DNA of 64,000 bases from NCBI GenBank assembly GCA_037039685.1, contig JAWNGF010000011.1, positions 1,922,001 to 1,986,000 on the forward strand, in the 5' to 3' direction. Source of the DNA: Ceratobasidium sp. AG-K. Its lineage: Eukaryota > Basidiomycota > Agaricomycetes > Cantharellales > Ceratobasidiaceae. The translations under genes and the position numbers were made by a program. The notes beneath the pieces were generated by a model. That model searched no databases. It was not told the DNA's origin and saw only the letters and a list, made by a program, of their open reading frames with translations. Shown here piece by piece: positions 43,762-57,100 of the stretch; position 1 is the first letter of the stretch; each line of letters begins with the position of its first letter.

Positions 43762-46101
43762 TTAGACTTTAATGTTACCGGAAAACTCAGAGCAGTCTAT
43801 TCGCCAGATGCACGTGTTCGAATTATAACACAAGTCATTTATATACAGCACATCAATCGATCCATTCCCGAGAAGCTTCTCGTGTCGCTCGGATCGGGGT
43901 TTAATTTCGCAATTAAACGGCAGTGGTTGGCTTCATTCGTGCATGTAAAGTAACGTCCCAAAACGGGGCCGGTGTAAGAACTCACCTAACAAGTGCATTT
44001 GCTGCCATTTTGCCTTCTAGTTGAATGGCATTCCCTGCTGCATCATGCGCTGGGCGAATGTTAAAAATAGTAAGCAGCCCACTTGCAGTAATAAACAATG
44101 CATCTTCAGCAAAATGGCGCCCCGGGCAACCCCTAGAAGAGATTGTGATCTGTTTTTTGCGCTAGCTGGAGAGCATCGATCAAGCCATACCTGCGGCCAA
44201 AGCCGAACGCAGGAGCATCTGGAGTTGAGGAATCCAGGAAACGATCCGGGTCAAACCTTTCCGGGTTGGGGTATACGTCTTCATCGTTGCTCATGGCCCT
44301 AGAATCAATGAGAACCAGGTATGTAGGCTATACCACGAGAGGAAAAGCAGTGCGGCAAGCGCCTTACCAGATATTGCCAATGCTAATGGGATGATGGTTT
44401 CTCAGCACTAAGGAAACATATGGCATGCACCGACGTACACAGTGGCCCCCTTTGGAATGAGATAACCCCGGTAGACATCGTCCTCTGTGCATTTATGAGG
44501 CACGGCTAAGGTGAACAAGCATTATAATTCGCTATGAGAATGGTCAGAAAGGAAGTTGAGTTGAATTCATACCGAGTGGCACTATCGTTCTCCAACGGAG
44601 TACTTCTTTCACTACTGCCTGCAGGTACGGCATAGAGTCTCGGTCGGTCATTTCAGGTAAACGCATGCCCCCAAGGACCATATCTAGTTCAACCTGTGCC
44701 TTGAGCTGAACGTCGGGGAACATTGTCATCGCCATCACGAAAACCAAAGTACCCGCGACCGTCTGTTGCAATTGACCCGCAGTGCGAGACTCAGGATAAT
44801 TGGAACTCCAGAAATGTCAAGCAACGCGTACCGTATCTGTTCCAGCTTTAAATATCATGTTAAAGATGCTATTAAGCTCAGCCATACATGGTTGGCACCC
44901 ACCAGCAAAGAGTGTTCCGGTTGCCCACCGTATGTGATCCAACTCATCTTCAGACTTCAGAGGCGATCCACTCGAAAGTAGACGCGTTAACATCGACGGA
45001 GGAACATCTCCTGTGGCCTATAATGATACAATGTTAGCGTCAATGGCTCGTTGTACCATCGCTATATGTGCTAACTAGTTTGTTTCTCGTCCACTCGTAC
45101 GGGATATTGATCATGTCTTGAGTCTGAGCGTTCCAAATCTTTGCCTTGCGCTTCCATGTGGCTCCTGGGAACCACTCTGGGACGTACTGAAGCCATGGAA
45201 GTACGTTGACATAGAAGTCTAGATAGGTCGGATAGGTCCACGGTCATACAACAATCGAGGACCTACTTGAGACGATAGCGGCCTGAGAAAATCCCGCCAC
45301 AGCAGCCTCGACCACCTCTACAAGGTAATCGTCTGAGGCAGTTACTTTGTATCCGTATACTGTGGACAAAATCGACGAGCCTTCTATGCTAAACATTGAA
45401 CGCAGTCAGTACCTCGATTTTAGGTTCAGGTTGAAGGATTCCGCGAGCACACCGTTTAATTTCGGCAGCAAAGTTCTGCGGATTGCTCAAGATCCGTTGA
45501 AGTCCCTCTCGTGATTCTTTGACAACTATCGGCCATAGTTCCTTGCTAGCCTTCTTATGGAATACCTCGTGAGTCATTCGACGCTGAGCTCGCCATCGGT
45601 CCCCGTATCCTATCATGCCAGTGTTATTGCCCCATCCCACGCTATTTGTATCATTAGCAGTGCATGTGAAGTTGGTGTGCCAGCGCTTACAGATTCTCAT
45701 TGGACGCCATTGTCGCCTGTGGACGATCCGAGTAAATTGAAGCACGTTTAACGAGCAGCTCATTGGCCGCTTTTTCGGAGTTGAGTACAATAATTATGTT
45801 TCCTGGAGGGAGAGTGATTGATATGATGTCGCCTTTAGCCAACAAGGGAGCAGGGGTGAGCACGTGGAAAGCACCCGAGAGACTATAATTTAGTGTACGC
45901 ACTACCTATCTCTTTGCTCCAGTCCCTATATGCTCTTGGCTCGTCCGATACCCCCATCAGAGTGCGCATATGGCCGATTAGTGGGTCCGACTTGGGCGAA
46001 GGAGGCAAAGGCAGACGACGCTTGTTTCTTTCGAATCGGATCAAGACAACTGTGGCGCATAGTAAGGAAGCAACGGCAGCATAGCTTAGTGTTTGGGGCA
46101 T
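43762..46101 (-). CDS. Cytochrome P450, tandem copy 3, altered C-terminus
   Basis: ATG 46101 starts MPQTLSYAAVASLLCATVVLI, a membrane anchor, then RRLPLPPSPKSDPLIGHMRTL. Helix C (YGDRWRAQRRMTHEVFHKKA), AGTDT, KEVLRWR, the PERF segment NPERFDPDRFL, FGFGRR and the CPG heme loop are present. The last exon begins QPLPFNCEIKPRSERHEKLL and then leaves the frame that would give the REWID ending seen in the sister genes; it runs on to a stop at 43762-43764, adding about 35 unrelated residues. A one-base deletion at about 43866-43872 explains this. The extension lies beyond the catalytic core, so activity may persist. Only 198 bp separate it from copy 2. Confidence 0.88.
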
Positions 46102-48646
46102 CGAATATAGGTGGGGTTTCACACAAGTAGCAGGGGTGAATGGGCCTTTATCAGTTTTCTAGCCACATGCGAAGGGACGCAGTTATGCATGCCTCAAGTA
46201 GGTATATCAAGTACCCTTGTTCCTGTATAGGCTATGGAAGGCCAACCTTCCGAGTGACCGCGATAGATACATGGTACCATCTCTATACTCGTGGGGGAAG
46301 TGAGCAAGAAGATAATTTAGATAAACCGAGTTTTCGGGTGTGAAGATGGTGGAGCATTTTCGTATTTGGGAGGACTGGGCTTTAAGAACGGTCCCATGAT
46401 TGATGATATATGATTGGGAGGCTTTGCTGTCGCTCTTGGTATTCGAGGAGGTACCAATGATTGGCTGCCTGCTTGGCTTCAATACGTGCGAGGAATCTGA
46501 GATCATCCTCGTGTTTATAACGTAACCCGAGAACATGCCTGATTGAGCATGAGCGTAGTTTGGAGTGTTTAATTGAAGGCCGCAACCCGGCCATAGGCCG
46601 ATCAAACCTAGGTTATCAACGATCCACAACCCAGGGGCCCGGTGAAAAGCTGGAATAGAATTTGAAAATCTGAGACTGAGGAAACTGAGAGAATGCTGAA
46701 CCCGAAACAACAAATCTCGTTGCGAGCAAACAAACAGAACCTATCGCCAGAGCAGATCTGATGTACAATAGATTTTAATCAAGGTGCAACCGTTGTTCCA
46801 AAAAAAGTAACCCTTGTGCACTCTGTAGCTTTTATGGAGTCCTGTTGATAGCAAGCTAATTGCATCGAAAATGTGTCCGTTTTCTGGCGTCTGAGTGTTT
46901 GTATGCGCCAAAATACTCATATACTTAGCAATTTTAAGGATCAGATACCTCTTCTTCTGCTCACTGCCAATGATAGGGCTCTTGCCATGGAAGAGCAATT
47001 TTGGCAAGATTTTGTCGAAATTCAACTTGTGGGCCAGGTTTTTGACCCACGTGGGGCCGGCCACGTTGCAGGTATAATTGTGATAATGATAAAGGAGAAA
47101 AATAGGACAAATTCAAAGCGCATACATGACAGTGCACGATTCATGGTGCGTAAGTTAATTTGAATGGAGCCTACATGTAACTTCACATGTTCTCCCTATA
47201 CTTTTCATTGGTTTCTCAACGAACCTGTTCGCAAATCAAACTCGGACCGGGACCTACAAAGGATTTCCCCAGAGGTGCGACGGGTTTTAACACTTGTACA
47301 TATTTAAATTGGATCCGTAGGACTGCTAGCCGGCGTTTCCCTCGCTGACCTGAAAGGCCTATACACCACAAAATTACGGTAAGCTCAATTATTTTGTTCC
47401 ACCGATGGAGCCTATTTTGGTACCTATACTCGCACGATCCATTTCAGGCAACAAGACTACTACCGGCGCGAATCCTGTGTACCACACGACCTATAGGTTG
47501 GGGTACCGCAAGGCCTGCGAGATGGTGTGTCTCGCTTGATGCGTGGGCTCCTCCGTGCAACCACCAGTCACGGCAAGCCATGTCCTGTGCAGAGCAATCC
47601 AAAGATTTTTGCAACACTGTCGTGTCAAACCCAGATATCACGGTAAGTCGCCATGTGGCGCAGGATCAAATTGTTGGGCCAATAACCCCAATGCACACAG
47701 AATCAGCATGTGTTTTTTACACTCCAAGTCGTTCGCCACTATCTCCCTTTGTGGTGCTCAGCGAAAATGTGAAAAGCTACGGAGGACCCCGTAGCCTTTT
47801 CGATTTTTGTTGAGTGTGTACTATTGAGTCATTGCTGTCTTGAGTATATGTCGCATACATACTGTTACAAACCAAGTTGTAACACCAACAGCACCGCCAT
47901 GAGCCACCGCATTGCTCGCTCCTGGCCCGGCACTCGCTCCCTCACACACCTGACCCCCGCCCCCCCGACTGTGTTGCCCTTGTTCCTGGTGTACACGGAT
48001 GCCTGCAGTCTAACTTGCATGTCCACGGCGACCCTCCAGCATCTGCACATGGACCGGTTGAATAACTGAGGTGCTTGGACCTGCAGGACCAAACTGCATC
48101 ATCCAGCCGTTGATTATCGGCGAATGCCGCTTTCATTTCCACTCTCTTTTCATCTCTCTCATTCTCTCTCTCTTTTTAGCTCCTCGGAGCATTCGGACAC
48201 TTTCTCGTGGTGCCTTTGACCTCCCTCATTTGTGTTCGCTTCTTGCACATAAAAAGCGGCAGCGAGTCCAATGCTCTCCACCGCCTTCAATTCTAATTTA
48301 CTTGCACTTATTCTTTTACTGCTTGCATCGCCTGTGATGGGTGGGGCCTCTCTTGTGTGGCTTTTGCTTGCTCATAAGCGCTCACAAGATGTTATGCGCG
48401 CCAACGAGTAAAATGTTCATTTGTCTGCTGAGCGTCAGAGGGGTTTCCGGGGTATGTAGTTTTAATGAGGGCTTATATATTCTCGTAGATTTAGCGTAAA
48501 ATTGGAGGTCAATTCAGGGTATAAGTTGCGTGAGGAATGGATCGGAGAGCAGGTGTCTGAAGGTGGCTGTGGTGGAAACTTCACGTGACCGACACCCTGA
48601 AATGATCGGCACAAAATTTGGAACTGTAAATTGGACTCATTCGGTC
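46102..48646. other. Intergenic, about 2.5 kb
   Basis: No gene was recognised. The region holds the upstream sides of P450 copy 3 and RRP5; a pyrimidine-rich stretch (about 48130-48180) may belong to the RRP5 promoter. Confidence 0.5.
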
Positions 48647-51600
48647 ATGGCACCTTTGAAGCGGACGCGCGACTCTGTTGAGCAACCGACAGCTTCCAGT
48701 TCACTACTACGAGCTGAAAAGTCTAAAAAGTCCAAGAAGTCTCACGAGCCGGGCTCATACGACACCCAGGCAGCACCAACGGGCAAGAAACTCAAGTTTG
48801 GAGTCGACGGGAGTGCCAAGGATGTCAGCCAACGACCCACGAGCTTGCTCACGGAGGAGGTTGACTTTCCGAGAGGTGGAGGTGTAACTTTGGATAAGTT
48901 AAATCAGTCGGGTGATATGGACGTTGACGGAGAGGTGAGTTTGGTCCAGGTTATTTACTGTTTGGCTGACCGGCGCCATAGCCTGCGTCCACCGCAAAGC
49001 CCAAAAAGCCATCGTCTGGAAAAAAGGACAAGAAAGGAAAACAAAAGGCGGGCGTTACGACTGGGGCCAAGTCTGATACTATTCGAGTCGAGCATCTCAA
49101 TTACAAGGTGCGCCGCTTGGATTAAAATTCGTAGCACGTCCTTATGTCCTTCCTACAGCGACTAGAACCTGGGCAAAAGTTGCTCGGTCAAATCACTTCC
49201 ATCCTTCCACTCGCGTTGATCGTCTCTCTCCCAAATCAACTCATGGGCCATGTCCCCATTGTCAACATTTCTACCCAACTTACCACACGACTCGAATCCA
49301 CTCCCTCCGATGCCGGCGAGTCAGACTCAGAAGAAGAGCCTGAGTCGGATATTCCCTCGCTGAGCCAATTATTCAAGCCGGGCCAATACCTCTCCTGTTC
49401 AATCAAACAAGTCCGGCCGCCATCGTCCTCGATTGACTTTGGGGGTAAACCGCGGGACGAAGAGGAGAGAGCCGCAAGGAGGGTCGAACTTTCGATTCGC
49501 CCGAGCGAGGTGAATGTCGGAGTTGGTGTGGGTGACCTATGTCCTGGATTTGTGAGTGCCCTCGGTTTGCGATAAAATGATTTGGCTCACCTGGGAGCGG
49601 CAGAACATTACCGGCGCAATCCAATCCGTCGAAGACCATGGCTATGTTATCGACCTCGGCCTCGCCAACATCTCAGGGTTCATCCCGTTCAAGGACAAGT
49701 CCAAAACCAAAACCACCTCGCGACTAGGCGTAGGTCAAGTAGTCTCCTCGACTGTCGTTAAGATGTCAGAAAACAAGCGGTTATGTACGTTGTCCGTTGA
49801 CGCCGAGAAGATCCGGAATGCAGCGGTACGCACCCCCTATCGAGCCAGTTTCGGTGAGATTGACGAAAGAGTGTAGTTGACAGAGGCAACCTCGGCCAAT
49901 GGACTGCTTCCTGGTACACTCGTTTCGGCATTGGTTACAGCTATAGTCCCGAGTGGATTGAACCTCCAAGTTTTGGGATATTTCAATGGCACGGTCGAGC
50001 TGTTCCACCTCCCTGGAGGATCTACCAGTAACTACAAGATAGGCGAGCGGGTAGGTTCTTCTAAACATGATCAGGATTGAGACTGATAGGGACGCGTAGG
50101 TCAAAGCTCGAGTGCTATGGGATATTCCAGGATCCAGTCCGCCGAGGTTTGCGCTTTCCCTCTTGCCACATGTGGTTCGACTCGGGTCTGCTACCGTTGG
50201 TGTCGATGCCGAAACCGAACAGGCAGATTCGGAATCAACTGTGCGGGAAGCTTACCCCGTTGGAATGCTCCTCGATGCTGTTCGTGTGACCCGAGTCGAG
50301 TCAGAGTGGGGATTAGTATGCGAAGTCGGAGAGGGCGTAGGAGGGTTCGTTCATGTACGTGATTAACTTTTTGGTTGTGGACCTGCTAACACACTCTTAT
50401 TCACTTTTCATGGTAATTCTTCATTCGTGCTTACGTTTGTAGATTTCCCAAATATCCGACTCGCTCGTTCCCCCAACTGTCAAGCACGTCAGGCGCCTGG
50501 CGACTTGGTAGTACTCACCGGGCTCGTGTGATGGGCTATCACGCGCTCGACGGATTGCTATTGCTCAGCCTCAAACCGAGTGTTCTCGAGCTGGAGTATA
50601 TGCAGACTGGGGACGTCCAAATTGGCACACTAATCAAGGTATGAATCCTATTTTTCTATTTGGTACAATCGATTGAGGTGGTTTGGTAGGGTACAATTAT
50701 GAGGTTACGGGAAACTGGGTTGATAGTGTCGCTGTCCGAGAAAGTCAATGGGCTGGTCACTCCACTTCATTATGCGGATATCAAACTCAAGCACCCAGAG
50801 CGCAAGTTTAAAGAAGGCGCGACTGTCAAGTGCCGAGTACATTCCAATTAAAATATCTCGCTCTACCTGAAACTAACGCTATTTGTATAGGTGCTCAACG
50901 TAAATCCGGAACGCAGCCGCGTGATGCTAACTCTCAAAAAATCACTTCTCGACTCGACTTTGCCGATATTGTCTTCGTTCGATGATGCTCGGGTAGGAAT
51001 GGTCACTCCAGGAGTTGTTCAACGTATCGAGGATAAATTCATACTGGTGGAATATTATGGAGGAGTTAGGGCGCTAGTCCCACTCAACGAACTAACGTGC
51101 GCCACTTTCTAATTCGTATTGCGGTTTCGACTAACTCAATTGTAGAGACACCCAAGTCCCAAACACATCGGGCCTCTTCACGCTCGGCCAGGTCGTCAAG
51201 ACGCGTATCACCTCTATCGACAAGGAGAATCACCGCCTCACTGCAAGCATTCGCCAAGCCGCGCCCTCGTTCCAAGGACCTGTCGACATTTCTAGCGTCC
51301 AAGTCGGACAAATTGTGACTGGAACTGTCTCGGCCGTGCACGATGAAAATGTTGTCCTCAGCTTGGATGAACCCGAGGGGGGGCGAGCGTTGCTGAGCAC
51401 TTCTAACCTGGCGAACGCACGTGGGACGAGCGTGCCCCAACTTCGGGCTTCGCTGAAGCAAGGGGAGCGACTCGAGGAGCTCGCTGTCATGACCGTCAAT
51501 ACTGAGAAATTCCTCGTTCTTGTTTCGGCTGCCAAACCCAAGCCTACCAAGTCCAAACCCAAAACAGGCACGTCGAGCCTCCGGATTGATGACTTGGAAG

Positions 51601-53965
51601 AGGGACAAGTGGTTTCTGGGCGAATTACTCGTACTCTTGGGACTGGAATCGGTGTCCGACTTTCGAATTCTGTTGTGGGCCGACTTCACCTCACGGATAT
51701 TGCCGACGATTATACCGGCGCATTGGCGTCCCCGCCCACTGAGGGGAGCGTGGTACAGGTATCTATTATTCGAGTGGACAAGAACCTGAAACGCGTGGAC
51801 GTATCTATGCGCAAGTCTAGACTCGAGCCCGCGTCAAAGCACAAGATCGTGGACCCCGAGGTGCAAAACATCGAGGAGCTGAAAGTAGGTGCCAAGATTC
51901 GAGGAGTCGTCAAGAGTGTGGCGCAACATGGGCTATTTGTGCTGCTTGGACGCGACCTGGATGCACGCATTCAGATCAAGGAGCTCTTTGACGAGGTGGG
52001 CCGAGCGTATTTGCGCCGTCAATTCTCCAATCTAATGACATCTCTCACAGTACGTCAAAGACTGGCAATCCCGTTTTTCGGCCGGCCAAGTCGTACAAAC
52101 CCGAGTGCTTAGCACAAACCCAGAGACCAACCAGATCGACCTTACCATGCGATCGGGAGATATCAACAAACTCCTAAAACGCACCGTCGGTCTCTCAGAC
52201 TTTGAGGTCGGGCAAAAGATCGAAGGAAGGATCAAGAGTGTGACGGACTTTGGAATCTTTATCGAGATTGCGGGGACGAAAATTAGCGGCTTGTGCCACA
52301 AGTCCGAGGCACGTGCATATCATCTTGCCGGGAAGGAAAATACTGACCGAATATATGCAGATCTCAGATAACAAGCAAGCGAACGTGTCCGAAGCACTCA
52401 AGTCGTTCCGAGAAGATGACCACGTCAAGGCGGTTATCCTCTCGATCGATAAGGAAAAGCGCAAGATCTCGTTTGGTATCAAGCCATCGTATTTCGATGA
52501 TGCGGACTTTGCTATGGAGAACGCTGAAGATGAAGCCGAAGGGGATTCTGAAGTGGAAGGATCGGCTGCCCAAGATGAGGAGGAATGGGAAGACGAGAAT
52601 GCAGCGGACGAGAATGACGATGACGAGGGTGATTCGGATGAAGATTCAGAGGATGCCATAGCGGAAGTCAGTCATCCGCCCACTATTTAATTATCTCATA
52701 GGCTAATTTTTGATGCAGATCACCCTGCCCGAGGAAGCCAAGAAGGGCTCCAAACCATTAGCCGCTGCATCCAGTAGCGCTCCTGCGTTGGCCCTTAGCG
52801 GTGGCTTTAGCTGGTCGGGACAGAACGGGGATGTGGCCGAGGAAGCAAGCGAGAATGACGAATCCGAGTCTGAGGGCGATGATGACCTCAAGTCCAAGAA
52901 GAAAAAGAAGAAGCGTACCATTCTTCAAGACCTGACCGCAGACCTGCACACCAAAGTCCCCGAATCCACTGCCGATTTCGAACGCGTGCTTCTCGGATCA
53001 CCCAATTCGTCCTATCTATGGATCCAGTACATGTCCTTCCAGCTGCAACTTTCCGAGATTGACAAGGCACGAGAAATCGGTCGGCGGGCGCTCCAGACGA
53101 TTAACTACCGGGAGGAGCGAGAGAAATTGAATGTATGGATCGCGCTACTCAACTTGGAGAATCAGTTTGGAACCGAGGAGAGTTTGGAAACCTTGTTCAA
53201 GGATGCAGCGCGACATAATGATTCCAAGACTGTACATCTGCGACTAGCTGCCATTCTGGAAGAGTCTGAAAAAACACAGGTTTGTTTGGCCGCGCATATA
53301 GGGTTACGTTACTGACCACACTTCCCGGTTTGCAGCAAGCTGAAGAGCAGTTTGCACGTACGGCAAAGAAGTTTAGCCAGAGCTCCAAAGTATGGACGCT
53401 ATTTGGCGAACATTATTTAAAAGCTGGAAAGTTGGAAGAGGCGCGCAAGTTGCTTGCAAGAAGCCTGCTCAGCTTGCCTCAACGAAAACGTGAGCGAACT
53501 GTCCATTGATATGAATATGACTAATATGTCTCAGATTTAAAAACAATATCCACCTTTGCTCGAATGGAGTACAGGCTCGGCGACCCCGAACGAGGCAAGA
53601 CGATATTCGAAGGCATCGTAGAGTCGCATCCAAAGCGCAACGACCTTTGGGCAATGTACATTGACATGCAGGCGTCGCAAAACAATGCCCAGAGCGTTAG
53701 GTGTGTTACATGTAACCGCGATCAACTATCGAGAACTGAACCTTGTACAGGAATATTTTCAACCGCGCATTGGCAAGGAAACTCTCCCAAAAGCAAGCCA
53801 AGTAGGTGTATCCCGTCCCCCCACGACCACCAACTCACCCCTACTAGGTTCCTATTCAAGAAGTGGTTAGAGCTCGAGCGCAGGATAGGCGATGAGGCAG
53901 GAGCAGATGCCGTCAAGGAAAAGGCCGTGGCGTGGATGCAAACCCACTCGGGCGAGAAATCTTAG
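48647..53965 (+). CDS. RRP5: rRNA biogenesis protein RRP5
   Basis: This large nucleolar RNA-binding protein is required for early cleavages of pre-rRNA in both 18S and 5.8S/25S pathways. ATG 48647 opens a basic Lys/Ser-rich N-terminus. A series of S1 RNA-binding domains follows (for example LEPGQKLLGQITSILPLALIVSL, QNITGAIQSVEDHGYVIDLGL, DLEEGQVVSGRITRTLGTGIGVRL, FEVGQKIEGRIKSVTDFGIFIEI). Then come a long acidic linker with a KKKKKKR patch and C-terminal HAT/TPR repeats (DFERVLLGSPNSSYLWIQYMSF, FGEHYLKAGKLEEARKLLARSL, LFKKWLELERRIGDEAGAD). The stop is at 53963-53965. Many short introns are present. In the C-run at 50470-50474 the frame is off by one base, which is unexpected in an essential gene. 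Confidence 0.93.
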
Positions 53966-54159
53966 TTGGGGACACTTGGATATTTTTGAGCAATCATGTA
54001 AGATAGCTATGGGTATACATGACAGATGAACGACTAGGGTGGGCAGTCTCAAACCACAAAACAAAATAAAAATGAATATCGGACCTGTGACCCAGACAAT
54101 TAACGACAGCAAAAACAAACTCGAAAAAAGAGATAAATCAACGATCGTGGGGATTAGAA

Positions 54160-57100
54160 TCAAGCACCAGAGCGGGTTCTCTCGTGCGGCAAATATGAAG
54201 TACTAGGCTCGTACTCGCTATCGCGATGGTTAGTCGAGCGGGAATTGACGCGTTGCTGCCAATCTTCAAACGAGTCGAATTGGGTCATGCCATTTTCGGT
54301 GCTCGTCTGGCTCTCTTGGCGCGATATACCAGATATCGGCCGGCCTTCGGCTCCGTAACCGCCTTGGTCGTCGAGGAGAATATGGACCTTGTGCGAGAGC
54401 AAGTCCTTTTCACGTCGCAGAGCGGCATTTTCGGTCGTGAGGCGTTCGACGACGGTTTCGTCGGACCCATTGCGCGCGAGGCTGAGCGAGTGCTCGAGTT
54501 GGTTAATCTTGACCTCGAGCTCTTCGATCTGGATTTCGCGTTCCGACGACTCGTTTTGGGCAACGACGAGATCTTCGCGGGATTGTTCCAAGTCGCGTTG
54601 GAGGGCTTCGAGTTGGCGCCTGAGCTCGTTGCGGTCGGTGGTAAGGCGCTGGAGCGAGCGTTGGCTCTCGACGAGTTGGCCTTGGATATTACCGTGCCCT
54701 TCGTCTGACAGGGGAGTGTTGCGACCGGTAGCACCGCGCGTGCGAGACCCAGCTTCGGAGCTTGTAATACCGCGGGAAGCGTCCAACTCGGACTGGAGTT
54801 TCTCGTTGAGCGCCTTGGACTTGGCATAATCCTCCTTCATGCGTCGCATCATCTTTTCGGTTCCCCTGCGACAGGTCAGCAAAAGTCTATCAATCGACAA
54901 TTTACTCACTTGACGTATTTCACCGCCATCTGATAATCATGGTCGAGCTCCTGGATGCGCTTGTTCAACCGCGTCTCGGTTTCCTCGCGCCTACGCTCAG
55001 CGGAAGCGACTCGTCCCTCGGCGTCGGGCGAGCTAGGGCTAGCAGCCGACTTGGCTCGCTCGAGTTGCTGTCCGAGAAGTGACACCCGCGCCTCGGCATC
55101 GTCCCGACGGCGAGAAACATCTTGGAGCTCACGCTCGGTATCTTGATGCAACCGGATCCGCTCGCGCAATTCGTTTTCGAGCTGTTGGGCACGAACCAAG
55201 CCGCTGCGACCTTCGCCATCGATATCCTCTTCGTCGACGACCAGGCCATTGTCGACCAAGTACTTGCGCAACATTCCGAGCTGGACTTCGGCCGACGAGG
55301 CTGCGCTTGCACGTTCCTTGACGGCCGCCTCCTTCATCGCAAGTTCCTGCTTCAGCCGCCCATGCTCGGCCACATTCGAAGCCAGCTGCGCACGGAGACC
55401 ATTCAACTGGACCCTCAATGCCGTCGCGTCCGCTACGGCCGCGCTCGCCTTTTTCTGATGCGCGACCAAGTCCGACTGCGACTCGCCGATCCGGTTTCCG
55501 GCCTCCTTGAGCATCTTGCGCAACGACGACAGCTCCATCTCCATGGCGTGAATCCTTTCAACGTGTCCCCGAACTGCGCGGTCTTCGTCGGCTTTGAGGT
55601 CCTTGTGCGAATCGAGCAACATTCCCAGACTGGATGTAGTGGCATGACGGTGCGCGTCGGCTTCTTCGCGCGACTTGGCCCAAGCATTCTCGACGTGCTC
55701 CAAGCGCTGCGTCGCCGACTGAGCTTCTTGCGTCCGGGCTTCAAGTTCGGCCCGAAGTTCGGCCTGGTCCGTCTCCAGCGACTGGATCATCTGCCTCGAC
55801 CGCTCCCACTGACGCTCCAAATCATCCGCACGGGCCGTAGTCGCCGCCAACGCCGCCTGGGTCTGCTCGAGCGCACGCACATGCTCCTCCCTAAGCGCGA
55901 GCGCCTCTTCGAGTTTTTGCGCCACCGCACTGTGCTCGGCCTCGTTTTGCGCGATATTCGACTGAACAACGACAATCTTTTCGGCGTGGTCCCGCATCGA
56001 CGTTTCGAGGAATAGGTTGCGATCCAGCAGCTCGGCATGCTCACTCGCCGTCCGAGCCTGGTCTTCTTCAGCGGCCTCGGCGCGTCGGATGGCATCTGCC
56101 GCGCGCTCCTCGGCTTGTTCGCGCAACTTGGACTGGAGGGCGAGCGCATCCGTTCGTTCGGCCAGCGTTCGCTCGAGAACCGAGCGTTCGGTCGACGCGG
56201 CCGCTACGAGGCGTTCGAGGTTTGCGCTACGGTCACGCTCGAGTTTACCCGGATCGTCTAGGCCAGACTCATACGCGGCCAACTTGGCCCGACAAAACGC
56301 AGCCTCTTGTAGTGCGGTCGTCTTGACGCGGTCGGCTTCGGCCAGTCGGTCCGAGGCGGATTGAATCTGCGCCGCAAGTGTCGTCTGTCCTGGTATTAGC
56401 TCAATTGTAGACTCGATCGCCGAGACTCACCTGCAACTTGGCCTGCTGCTGCTTCAACCCAACCACTAAATCCGCAACGCCTTCAGACCACTCTCCCAAC
56501 CCCTCGAGCTCTTCGGACCAAACGAATCCAGCACTAGCGGCTCGAGCGAGGGCAGCACGCATCCACGCATCGCGTTTCCTGAGGGTCGCAAGTTCGCCCG
56601 AGGTGGACATGGCGCTTCCGCTCCGAGTATGATGCGCCAACTCGCTCCCAGTTCGATGTGCCAATTCGCTCCCGGCCCGAGTGTGCCCAAGCTCACGATT
56701 AAGCGCCAACTCGCTCCCAGCACGATGATGCCCAAGATAACCATTCGGCGAGGCCCGACCAGCAGGAGACCCGCTCCGGCTGTTTCCGCCCTGCGCACGC
56801 ATCGCGACGGCTGCCATATTCACCGGCGACTTGCCCCGCTGCTCAGGGGACTTTGCACGATCGCTCTCGTCGGCCGATTCCGCATCTGATCTCCTCGGTG
56901 GACGGGCGGGTTTTCCTTCGGGGGTGCGACGAGACTCTTCCCGCCTCTGAGCCTCTTCTTGCGCTTTACGAGCGAGTTCCTCCTGAGCACGACGTTGAGC
57001 GTCTTCCTGCGCTTTCCGAGCCACAGCTTCTTCCTGTACTCGACGGGCGTCTTCTTGGGCCTTGCGCGTAACGTCTTCCTGGTCTTTACGCGCCTCTTGC

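Noticed and set aside
54226..56364. Long plus-strand frames opposite the coiled-coil of the kelch protein
   Set aside because: They mirror the Glu/Leu-rich coiled-coil codons; the minus frame has clear heptads and domain continuity.
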